Source: Bacteroidota bacterium (GTDB lineage: Bacteria > Bacteroidota > Bacteroidia > NS11-12g > UBA9320). Taken from it: a DNA stretch of 6,983 bases. The notes below the pieces were generated by a model. It searched no databases, was not told the origin of the DNA, and saw only the letters and a list, made by a program, of their open reading frames with translations. The stretch is from contig JAHEKB010000124.1 of the NCBI GenBank assembly GCA_024638525.1, forward strand, positions 1 to 6,983. Direction: 5' to 3'. Below, piece by piece: positions 1-6,050 of the stretch (positions within the stretch are counted from its first letter, which is position 1; the number at the start of each line of letters is the position of its first letter). Both the position numbers and the translations under genes were made by a program.

Positions 1-159
1 GATGAAATTCAAAAGGGTCAAGTGATCTGTATCATCGAAGCCATGAAACTCTTCAATGAGATAGAAGCAGAAGTGAGTGGTAAAGTGGTAAAAATCATAG
101 TTGATGATTCACAACCAGTTGAATACGATCAACCTCTATTTGTTGTAGAACCTTCATAA
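1..159 (+). CDS. accB: Biotin carboxyl carrier protein of acetyl-CoA carboxylase (3' end only)
   Basis: The reading frame is open from the first base and stops with TAA, giving the last 52 residues of a biotinyl (lipoyl-like) domain. The biotin attachment motif Glu-Ala-Met-Lys is visible at visible residues 13-16, so Lys16 is the expected biotinylated lysine. It is followed by the family's conserved second half (NEIEAEVSGKV, then QPVEYDQPLF, ending in VVEPS). In the family, BCCP carries carboxybiotin from biotin carboxylase to the carboxyltransferase that makes malonyl-CoA in the cytoplasm. The N-terminal part, usually a flexible Pro/Ala-rich linker, lies outside the window. accC begins four bases after the stop, the classic accB-accC pair, so cotranscription and translational coupling are likely. 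The motif and the neighbour together make AccB much more likely than the biotin subunit of another carboxylase. Confidence 0.95.
   Translation, partial: DEIQKGQVICIIEAMKLFNEIEAEVSGKVVKIIVDDSQPVEYDQPLFVVEPS
37..48 (+). other. Biotinylation site (EAMK) codons of accB
   Basis: These four codons encode Glu-Ala-Met-Lys, the motif recognised by biotin protein ligase (BirA). The lysine codon AAA at 46-48 is the predicted biotin attachment point. The assignment rests on the conserved motif and on the flanking biotinyl-domain sequence. Confidence 0.93.
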
Positions 160-163
160 GCGT

Positions 164-1504
164 ATGTTTAAGAAAATCTTAATTGCAAACAGAGGCGAAA
201 TCGCTCTGAGAGTGATTAGAACGTGCAAGGAGATGGGTGTGCAAACGGTTGCTGTGTATTCTACAGCAGATAAAGACAGTTTGCATGTGAAATTTGCTGA
301 TGAAGCAGTTTGTATAGGGCCACCATCGAGCACAGACTCCTATTTGAAGATGCCCAATATTTTAGCTGCAGCCGAAATCACAAATGCAGATGCTATTCAT
401 CCGGGATACGGTTTCCTTTCTGAAAATGCAACCTTTTCAGAAATGTGCAGGGATCACGGTGTAAAGTTCATCGGGGCAAGTCCTGAAATGATAAATGGCA
501 TGGGGGACAAAGCCAATGCCAAAGACACGATGAAAAAGGCCGGCGTGCCTGTTGTCCCAGGTTCTGATGGTTTATTAAAAAGCGCAGAAGAGGGGATGAA
601 ACTCTCTAAAGACATTGGATACCCAGTCATGATTAAAGCTACTGCCGGCGGTGGCGGTAAAGGTATGCGCCTGATCTGGGGAGATGACGAATTTGAGGAT
701 GCATGGGATAGTGCAAGGACAGAAGCCAAAGCCTCCTTTGGGAACGATGGCATGTATTTGGAAAAGTTTGTTGAGGAGCCAAGGCATATTGAGATTCAAA
801 TTGCTGGTGATCAATACGGTAAAGTTAGCCACCTTTCAGAACGTGATTGTTCAATTCAAAGAAGGCACCAAAAATTGGTAGAGGAAGCTCCTTCACCTTT
901 TGTCGATGAGGATTTGCGAACGCGAATGGGCGAAGCGGCCATTGCAGCGGGTATGGCAATAAAGTATGAAGGAGTAGGTACAGTAGAGTTCTTGGTTGAT
1001 AAGCATAGAGATTTCTTTTTCATGGAGATGAACACTAGAATTCAAGTTGAACATCCGGTGACAGAAGAAGTTATTAATCACGACCTGGTCAAAGAACAAA
1101 TCAAGATAGCAGCTGGCATTCCGATATCGGGAAAGAATTACTTACCTCAGAAGCATTCCATAGAATGTAGAATCAATGCAGAAGATCCATTTAACAATTT
1201 CAGACCCAGCCCTGGCAGAATAGACGTACTGCATAAACCTGGTGGTCATGGTGTTAGGGTAGATTCGCACATTTATGCTGGATATACAATTCCTCCTTAC
1301 TATGATTCCATGATTGCAAAGCTGATTGTATCTGCTCAGACCAGAGAAGAAGCTATTGTTAAAATGGAGCGGGCGCTGTCAGAATTTGTAATTGAAGGGG
1401 TAAAAACCACCATTCCTCTCCACCTCAAGTTGATGAGGAACGAAAAATTTATCCAGGGGGACTTCACGACGAAGTTCATGGATGATTTTGATATTAATGC
1501 TTAG
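164..1504 (+). CDS. accC: Acetyl-CoA carboxylase, biotin carboxylase subunit
   Basis: This 446-residue protein is close to the 449 of E. coli AccC and looks complete. It carboxylates the biotin on AccB using ATP and bicarbonate, the first half-reaction of malonyl-CoA synthesis in the cytoplasm. The N-terminal biotin carboxylase fold begins MFKKILIANRGEIALRV. The ATP-grasp region has the glycine-rich loop AGGGGKGMRL (161-170). By comparison with E. coli, the ATP, bicarbonate and catalytic residues are present: Lys116, Lys158, His208, Lys237, Glu275, Glu288, Arg292 (in EMNTRIQVEHPVTE) and Arg336. The C-terminal domain has RPSPGRI and YYDSMIAKLIV. The protein ends soon after this domain, so it is a separate subunit and not a fused pyruvate or acyl-CoA carboxylase. 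The ATG lies 4 bases after accB with no clear Shine-Dalgarno, which suggests coupled translation. Its stop overlaps that of the convergent gene. No terminator hairpin is visible. Confidence 0.97.
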   Translation: MFKKILIANRGEIALRVIRTCKEMGVQTVAVYSTADKDSLHVKFADEAVCIGPPSSTDSYLKMPNILAAAEITNADAIHPGYGFLSENATFSEMCRDHGVKFIGASPEMINGMGDKANAKDTMKKAGVPVVPGSDGLLKSAEEGMKLSKDIGYPVMIKATAGGGGKGMRLIWGDDEFEDAWDSARTEAKASFGNDGMYLEKFVEEPRHIEIQIAGDQYGKVSHLSERDCSIQRRHQKLVEEAPSPFVDEDLRTRMGEAAIAAGMAIKYEGVGTVEFLVDKHRDFFFMEMNTRIQVEHPVTEEVINHDLVKEQIKIAAGIPISGKNYLPQKHSIECRINAEDPFNNFRPSPGRIDVLHKPGGHGVRVDSHIYAGYTIPPYYDSMIAKLIVSAQTREEAIVKMERALSEFVIEGVKTTIPLHLKLMRNEKFIQGDFTTKFMDDFDINA

Positions 1505-2154
1505 ATTTTTCTAAAGGTTCCGGAGTAATTAAACTCTCCTTCCACTTTGATAAGGTATACGCCTCTCGGTAGATTGCTGGTATTGATCTGGTCACCATTG
1601 AAAACCTGATCTTTCGATATGAGTTCAGAACCTAAGATGTTGTAAATGCTCAATTTGAAGTCTGATGGGTTCTCTGTAAAAACCGACAACCAATCTGAAG
1701 ATTCATTATAATGTATTTTTAAACTTCCTTTATTAGGGAATTTGGTGCTATTAACGGTACATACTTCATAATAACAGGAATCCATATTCGCTGGATTCGT
1801 CGTAGAAATCACATACATTTTTACAGCACAACACCCCTTGGTATCATATGGGTAGAAATTCACTTTTAGATCAAAGGTTTCATCTTTCTGAATGGTGACA
1901 TATGCGCTGTCGTCATCAGTTGCGTAACATAGGGATTGGTCGCAAAAGGCAGTTTCGGGCAAACCACAATCCTCAAACTGATATCGGATAAAAAGGAATG
2001 AAGTGTCATCACTGTTGTTCGTGATTTTGCTTTTTGCAGCAATTTCAAATACGCTAGGTTGATCATAGACATAGACGCTGTCTTTTTCAATTTCAATCTG
2101 AGCAAATACAGACGCGCTCAAAAGGAGCATTAAGGATGTAAATATTATCTTCAT
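1501..2154 (-). CDS. Small secreted cysteine-rich protein with T9SS type A C-terminal sorting domain
   Basis: This 217-residue protein starts with a clear signal peptide (basic MK, hydrophobic core to about residue 16, likely cleavage SVFA|Q at 18/19). The passenger, about residues 19-140, is predicted from sequence to be beta-rich and holds all seven cysteines (63, 71, 76, 108, 109, 127, 132). Its phrases ITNNSDDT, DCGLPETAFCD, SLCY and LKVNFYPYDTKG resemble the Ig-like passenger of many small Bacteroidota cargo proteins; that is recollection, not a search. Residues 143-217 look like a type A T9SS sorting domain: FKLSIYNILGSEL, then INTSNLPRGVYLIKVE and a closing basic FRKI. Export across both membranes by the type IX system is therefore inferred. 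The ATG lies 3 bases after the nfu stop, so the two genes probably share a transcript and the second is translationally coupled. The molecular function is unknown; a structural or binding role is more likely than catalysis, since no catalytic motif is seen. Confidence 0.85.
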   Translation of the reverse strand: MKIIFTSLMLLLSASVFAQIEIEKDSVYVYDQPSVFEIAAKSKITNNSDDTSFLFIRYQFEDCGLPETAFCDQSLCYATDDDSAYVTIQKDETFDLKVNFYPYDTKGCCAVKMYVISTTNPANMDSCYYEVCTVNSTKFPNKGSLKIHYNESSDWLSVFTENPSDFKLSIYNILGSELISKDQVFNGDQINTSNLPRGVYLIKVEGEFNYSGTFRKI

Positions 2155-2157
2155 AAT

Positions 2158-2721
2158 TTAACTGGCTTCGGCTTCAACGGCCTCTACTTCCGGGACCATT
2201 CGCTTGAGAAGGTTTTCAATACCTGCTTTCAAGGTCATAGTGGATGATGGGCAGCCGCTACAAGAACCTTTCATGAGCACTGTTACGACTCCATCTTCAA
2301 AACTTTTGAAATCTATTGCTCCGCCATCCATTTCTACGGCGGGTTTTACGTGGTCATCCAAGAGTTGTTTAATTTTCAGAACCACTTCACTCTCTTCTTC
2401 AGAACTGAGTTCCGCAGAGGCTGTTACCACCTCTTTCTCTGATTCAAGGTAGTCTTGAACAAATTTCTTCAACTGAGGAATGATATCGAACCATTCGTAT
2501 TCTTTTTTCTTGGTGATGCTCACAAAATTGTTCATGATGAACACACCTTGAACAAAATCGAAGACGAATAATTCATCTGCCATAGGGCAATTCTGAACAC
2601 TTTCAGCGTTTCGAAAGTCAACGCTGTCATTGGGCAGAATCATTTTGTTTGCTACAAATTTCATTGACTCCGGATTCGGGGTCTTTTCAGAATATACAGT
2701 TATTACGTCTTGAAGTTCCAT
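2158..2721 (-). CDS. nfu: Nfu/NifU-like iron-sulfur cluster scaffold or carrier protein
   Basis: This 187-residue protein has two domains. Residues about 7-92 match the Nfu N-terminal domain (TPNPESMKFVAN, then NCPMADELFVFDFVQGVFIMNNFVSITK). Residues about 112-178 match the NifU C-terminal domain (IKQLLDDHVKPAVEMDGGAIDF, then MKGSCSGCPSSTMTLKAGIE), with the cluster-binding CxxC pair at Cys154 and Cys157. An acidic, Ser/Glu-rich linker at about 93-111 joins them. Proteins of this family bind a [4Fe-4S] cluster, usually at a dimer interface, and pass it to target apoproteins in the cytoplasm. Length and domain order fit the usual Bacteroidota and mitochondrial NFU1 form. It lies 84 bases downstream of a same-strand helicase-nuclease gene that has its own Fe-S-type cysteines, and 3 bases upstream of the T9SS cargo gene. 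A TAACTTTG element just upstream suggests its own promoter. The short acidic tail (EVEAVEAEAS) is unremarkable. Confidence 0.93.
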   Translation of the reverse strand: MELQDVITVYSEKTPNPESMKFVANKMILPNDSVDFRNAESVQNCPMADELFVFDFVQGVFIMNNFVSITKKKEYEWFDIIPQLKKFVQDYLESEKEVVTASAELSSEEESEVVLKIKQLLDDHVKPAVEMDGGAIDFKSFEDGVVTVLMKGSCSGCPSSTMTLKAGIENLLKRMVPEVEAVEAEAS

Positions 2722-2736
2722 GGGATTTCAACATTG

Positions 2737-2744
2737 CAAAGTTA
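2737..2744 (-). promoter_or_regulatory. Possible Bacteroidota -7 element (TAACTTTG) upstream of nfu
   Basis: On the minus strand TAACTTTG fits the Bacteroidota -7 consensus TAnnTTTG exactly. It lies 15 bases upstream of the nfu ATG, so the expected start of transcription leaves only a very short leader. No TTG-type -33 element is seen at the usual distance; the nearest upstream TTG is too far. It would drive nfu and the T9SS cargo gene separately from the helicase gene. An exact match to five fixed positions can occur by chance in AT-rich DNA. Confidence 0.4.
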
Positions 2745-2805
2745 AGTTTAGTTTTTGTTTTGAGCATTTGATCAAGTCATCTTTAAAACATTCTGAAGGG
2801 CTTAC

Positions 2806-5800
2806 CTACTTAAAAAATTTTTCAGTAAACGAACACCACTGACAATCCTCTTTCATACATCCTTGTTCAAATTGTTTGTTCTTAATCTTTTGGTAGACTT
2901 CAACTATTTGATTTCCAACAATTTCGACATCTTGTAATGTAATAGGGATGGTTGAAGACATGTATTGATCCTCATGCTTTTCAATGAAGTCAATAATGCC
3001 TGTTTCTACCTTGTGGTCATATTGATCAGAGACATCCATAAGGATTTTATAAAACACCAGCTGTCTCCAGTAATCGCCTCCGATATTATCCTCTGGCTTG
3101 GGATTGGTTCCATCAGAAATAATGGGTTCGGCAGCTTTGAGTTTAGTTTTTGCATATTGATACTTACCCGTCTTGTAGTCCACTACTAAAGCTTGCGACT
3201 CACTAAGAATAAGTTTATCAATCTGACCGTGAATTGGAATTCCTTTGAATTCCAATTGTTCCATATTCAACTCAGTGAGTACATGATCATATCTGCTCCA
3301 AATGGGCAACCAATTTTCAATGTAATCTGGGATGTGTTTACTACCCCAATCAATGCTTCTTTGAAATGAGTTCTCGCTGAAACTTTCTTTATTTCTCAAT
3401 AGGTGACTCTGATAAGCTTCAATTGCCACCGCACTAGATGGAAATTTCCAGCCGCTTCGAGAGTCGGTCATTTTAAAGAAGACTTCCAAGGCTCTATGGA
3501 CAGCAGAACCGATGAGCATGCTCTCTGAGCTCGCTTGAGGGACGCCTAGCACTTTGTTGTAAAAGAAGTCAACAGGGCATTTGAGATATGCATTTAAATT
3601 AGAAGGGCTCAGCTTGAAAGCTTGCAACCTCTGATCGATAAAATCAGCATTTGTCAAGGATTTAAAGCTTTCGTTGAACTGCATGCTTGTACTAAAAAAA
3701 TCTATAATGTCTTGGTCAGTAATGAGCTCTCGATGTAATAATTCAGGCCGCTCTTCAATAAGCTGCGCCACGAAAACGCACTTAGCAAGGGACTTCCCGT
3801 TCTCATCTTGCTCTGCATAGCTGATGTTTAGGCTTTTTCTTGCACGGGTCATGGCGACATAGAACAACCTTCTGGCTTCTTCCAATTCTATTTCTGGAGC
3901 AGATCCCTTAATTAAACTTCCAAATCGGAAAGGGAGTGCTCTGCTTTTCCTCTCCCAACTCTTTTCTGTTGCAGAAATAATAAATACATGGTCAAATTCA
4001 AGCCCTTTTGAACCATGTGCGGTCATTAACTGAACACCTTCCTTGGCATGTGAAACATTATTCACTTTTAAACCAATATTACTGGTGTTGAGCAAGTCTA
4101 TGGTGTTTAAAAATGAGGCGAGGTCTAGGTCTTTGGTTTTGGATGTTTCTTCTTTTAGGAACTGAAAGAATGATTTCAAGCATTGCAAGTTGAAAATTGG
4201 TGTATCGCTTGATAAAGCCGTTGAGATAAACTCTCCTTCTGACATGACTTTAACCAATAAAGTTTCTAGACCCGTATTGTGCATATCGCTCAGCCAATTT
4301 TCAACTTGATGCAGATAGTGAAGGAGTTCTGTCAGCGCCTCCTCTTTTATATCAATCACTGCATCCTTCTTTTTGAGATCCATCAGCCTTTCTCTCCAGC
4401 CTTTGCTTCTATCGCTTTTTAGCTGTAAAGACAGCTTGGCTATTTCATATGGTCCTAAGTGCTTAAACCTTCTAAAGTGCAGAAGATGGAAAAGATGTGA
4501 CTGCCCTAGATCTAATTTGCCATTTTCTTGGACTAGATAACGCAACTGCTTGAGAAGCATTTGAATAATAGGAGTTTCAAGTGCATTCTGAGTTCGAACT
4601 ACTTGATAGGCTATCTTTTTGTTTTCTAAATATTTTATTAATTCATCGCTCTGCTTGTGATTGCGATAAAGAATGGCAATTTCATTCAATTTGGTTCCAG
4701 ATTCTCCTAGGGCAGTGATTCGGGCAGCTATATCTACAATTTCCTGATAGTTATTCTCATAACACCGAATTCGAACCTTGTTCTCTTGAGAAGCCTCCAA
4801 GTGTTTAGCGCTACGCAGTTCTTTGCTCAAACCTTCAAGTTGCCAAACCAATCGTTCTTTGTTCGCTGAAATTAAAGAGGTAGCACAGTCTAATATTTCT
4901 TGATTACTCCGGTAGTTCTTATCTAGGACGATGAGCTCTATATTCTCCTTGTACTTTTGATAGAATTCAGTGATATTTTCAACATTCGCCCCTTGAAACC
5001 TGTAGATGGACTGATCATCATCTCCCACTACAAAAACATTGGGTTGAATTGTATCTCCTAGCAATAAAGATATCAGTTCGTTTTGAGCGCCATTGGTGTC
5101 TTGATACTCATCTACCAGTAAATACTCAATTTGCTCCTGATACAATTCCTTTAGCGTCGGGTTTTCTTTAAACACCTCTATTACCCAAGTGATCATGTCA
5201 TCATAATCATAGAGCCGCCGATCCGCCAATTTTTTTTGATACTGGGAGAACAATCCAATCGCAGCTCCCAACTTCTCCATTTGTTTTAGTTCATCATAAT
5301 ATTTCTTGTTGAGGTCTCCTTTGTTGTTTTTTCCAGAATTCCTTTTATATCGAAAATTCTCGTCCAACTTGATTGCTTCCTTATGGTCCTCAATCATTTG
5401 CTTCACAATGGATTCATCTAAGTATTCTTTCTTCAAAATCTTGAACAACTGCGTCAAGCGTCCACTGTCATAATAGACATCTCCTTTAAACCTTTTAAGC
5501 AGGTGATCTTTTGGCAATTCATCAATGATCTCATGAAGAATTTGCATTAGATCGAGATCAGTAGCTGGGCTTAGATCATTCCAACCAAAAAGATCTTTAT
5601 TGTCTTGGATAATGTAATTGCAAAAACTATGATACGTATGGATGCCCACCCTGTGAGCTGAAGCCCCTACAAAAGAGAACAGTCGATCTCGCAATGCGTT
5701 GGTTGCCGCATCTGTGAAGGTCAGGCATAAAATCGAGCGTTCCTTGACTTTTTGCTTCTCAATTAACTGGGCGACTCTCGCACTGAGCATTTGAGTTTTA

Positions 5801-5901
5801 CCCGTTCCAGGACCTGCAACTACCATCACTACACCCTCTGTTTGCTCAACAGCTTTACGCTGTTCGGAGTTCAATTGAGCCATTGCCTCTTGGTACTTCA
5901 T
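2806..5901 (-). CDS. UvrD-like superfamily 1 DNA helicase fused to a C-terminal PD-(D/E)XK (RecB/AddB-type) nuclease with Fe-S cysteines
   Basis: This 1031-residue protein carries a complete helicase core: Q motif LNSEQRKAV (10-18), Walker A AGPGTGKT (29-36), motif Ia around TFTDAATNAL (61-70), Walker B VDEYQDT (263-269), motif III GDDDQSIYRFQGA (293-305), motif IV NYRS (329-332), motif V TAHGSKGLEFDHVFI (627-641) and motif VI RRLFYVAMTRAR (677-688). Residues about 768-1025 form the nuclease: Cys775 in YLKCPVDFFY, His802 in GSAVHRALE, Asp895 in HGQIDKL, Asp908-Tyr-Lys910 in VDYKTGK, the QLVFYK motif at 947-952, then Cys1015, Cys1020 and Cys1023. Four such cysteines flank the nuclease of AddB, AdnB and Cas4 and hold a [4Fe-4S] cluster. 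The predicted role is ATP-driven unwinding with DNA cleavage, as in double-strand-break end resection. No partner subunit is adjacent, so it is neither a typical AddA nor a typical AddB; AdnB is the closest architectural parallel. The chosen ATG puts the Q motif at the usual distance; Met7 is an alternative start. The frame is open only to 5940 with no other ATG, GTG or TTG. Confidence 0.93.
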   Translation of the reverse strand: MKYQEAMAQLNSEQRKAVEQTEGVVMVVAGPGTGKTQMLSARVAQLIEKQKVKERSILCLTFTDAATNALRDRLFSFVGASAHRVGIHTYHSFCNYIIQDNKDLFGWNDLSPATDLDLMQILHEIIDELPKDHLLKRFKGDVYYDSGRLTQLFKILKKEYLDESIVKQMIEDHKEAIKLDENFRYKRNSGKNNKGDLNKKYYDELKQMEKLGAAIGLFSQYQKKLADRRLYDYDDMITWVIEVFKENPTLKELYQEQIEYLLVDEYQDTNGAQNELISLLLGDTIQPNVFVVGDDDQSIYRFQGANVENITEFYQKYKENIELIVLDKNYRSNQEILDCATSLISANKERLVWQLEGLSKELRSAKHLEASQENKVRIRCYENNYQEIVDIAARITALGESGTKLNEIAILYRNHKQSDELIKYLENKKIAYQVVRTQNALETPIIQMLLKQLRYLVQENGKLDLGQSHLFHLLHFRRFKHLGPYEIAKLSLQLKSDRSKGWRERLMDLKKKDAVIDIKEEALTELLHYLHQVENWLSDMHNTGLETLLVKVMSEGEFISTALSSDTPIFNLQCLKSFFQFLKEETSKTKDLDLASFLNTIDLLNTSNIGLKVNNVSHAKEGVQLMTAHGSKGLEFDHVFIISATEKSWERKSRALPFRFGSLIKGSAPEIELEEARRLFYVAMTRARKSLNISYAEQDENGKSLAKCVFVAQLIEERPELLHRELITDQDIIDFFSTSMQFNESFKSLTNADFIDQRLQAFKLSPSNLNAYLKCPVDFFYNKVLGVPQASSESMLIGSAVHRALEVFFKMTDSRSGWKFPSSAVAIEAYQSHLLRNKESFSENSFQRSIDWGSKHIPDYIENWLPIWSRYDHVLTELNMEQLEFKGIPIHGQIDKLILSESQALVVDYKTGKYQYAKTKLKAAEPIISDGTNPKPEDNIGGDYWRQLVFYKILMDVSDQYDHKVETGIIDFIEKHEDQYMSSTIPITLQDVEIVGNQIVEVYQKIKNKQFEQGCMKEDCQWCSFTEKFFK

Positions 5902-6050
5902 CAGGTAACAAATCTCTTCAAATTCATCAGATGTTAAAACTCAATTGTAGAGATTATTAAATGTTGCAAATAAAAAATGTAAAACAAATTGTAATAATGC
6001 CGCAACCTTTTTGTTTTTTTGGTTCTATAATAAGACTAGAGTTAAGTATA
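5902..6050. promoter_or_regulatory. Divergent intergenic region between the helicase-nuclease and the GEVED/PKD gene
   Basis: This 149-base AT-rich spacer lies between two divergent starts and so must hold 5' signals for both genes. Visible content: a candidate minus-strand promoter (5942-5970), the heptamer AATTGTA twice in direct orientation (5943-5949 and 5987-5993, 44 bases apart), and a thymine-rich run at 6008-6020. For the plus-strand gene there is a TATAAT at 6026-6031, 19 bases before its ATG, but no TAnnTTTG. No hairpin terminator or small ORF was found. Confidence 0.55.
5942..5970 (-). promoter_or_regulatory. Candidate promoter for the helicase-nuclease gene (TTTG, 17-base spacer, TACAATTG)
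   Basis: On the minus strand a TTTG (5967-5970) is followed after 17 bases by TACAATTG (5942-5949). The second element matches the Bacteroidota -7 consensus TAnnTTTG except for one base, and the spacing is at the short end of the accepted range. Transcription would start near 5935, giving a leader of about 35 bases before the ATG. The leader contains a purine-rich GAAGAGA stretch 10 bases ahead of the ATG. This is inference from the consensus only. Confidence 0.35.

Noticed and set aside
454..1099. Open frames on both strands inside accC (454-753 minus, 575-832 minus, 684-881 plus, 893-1099 minus).
   Set aside because: They lie wholly inside a complete, well-conserved accC and have low-complexity translations with no recognisable motif. 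They are shadows.
1866..2452. Open frames at 1866-2105 (minus) and 2204-2452 (plus).
   Set aside because: They overlap the T9SS cargo gene and nfu, whose own frames have clear domains. No start signal or family resemblance supports them.
2768..2775. Eight-base palindrome TTGATCAA in the gap between the helicase-nuclease and nfu genes, considered as an operator or terminator stem.
   Set aside because: It has no loop, no flanking symmetry and no following T run on either strand. A chance palindrome of this length is expected in several kilobases of AT-rich DNA.
2965..3189. Plus-strand open frame opposite the nuclease domain.
   Set aside because: It lies opposite conserved nuclease motifs and is a by-product of the minus-strand codons.
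2806..5901. The helicase-nuclease as part of an anti-phage defence island.
   Set aside because: The flanking genes are housekeeping or surface genes; there is no methylase, ATPase-effector, toxin or integrase nearby. A general DNA repair role is the simpler reading.
6008..6021. Thymine-rich run as the tail of a rho-independent terminator on the plus strand.
   Set aside because: No GC-rich stem precedes it, and no plus-strand gene lies upstream within this gap for it to terminate.
6026..6031. TATAAT hexamer upstream of the GEVED gene as a -10 box.
   Set aside because: Bacteroidota primary sigma factors recognise TAnnTTTG rather than TATAAT, and no -35-like element sits 16-18 bases upstream. 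It is mentioned in the intergenic entry but not called as a promoter.
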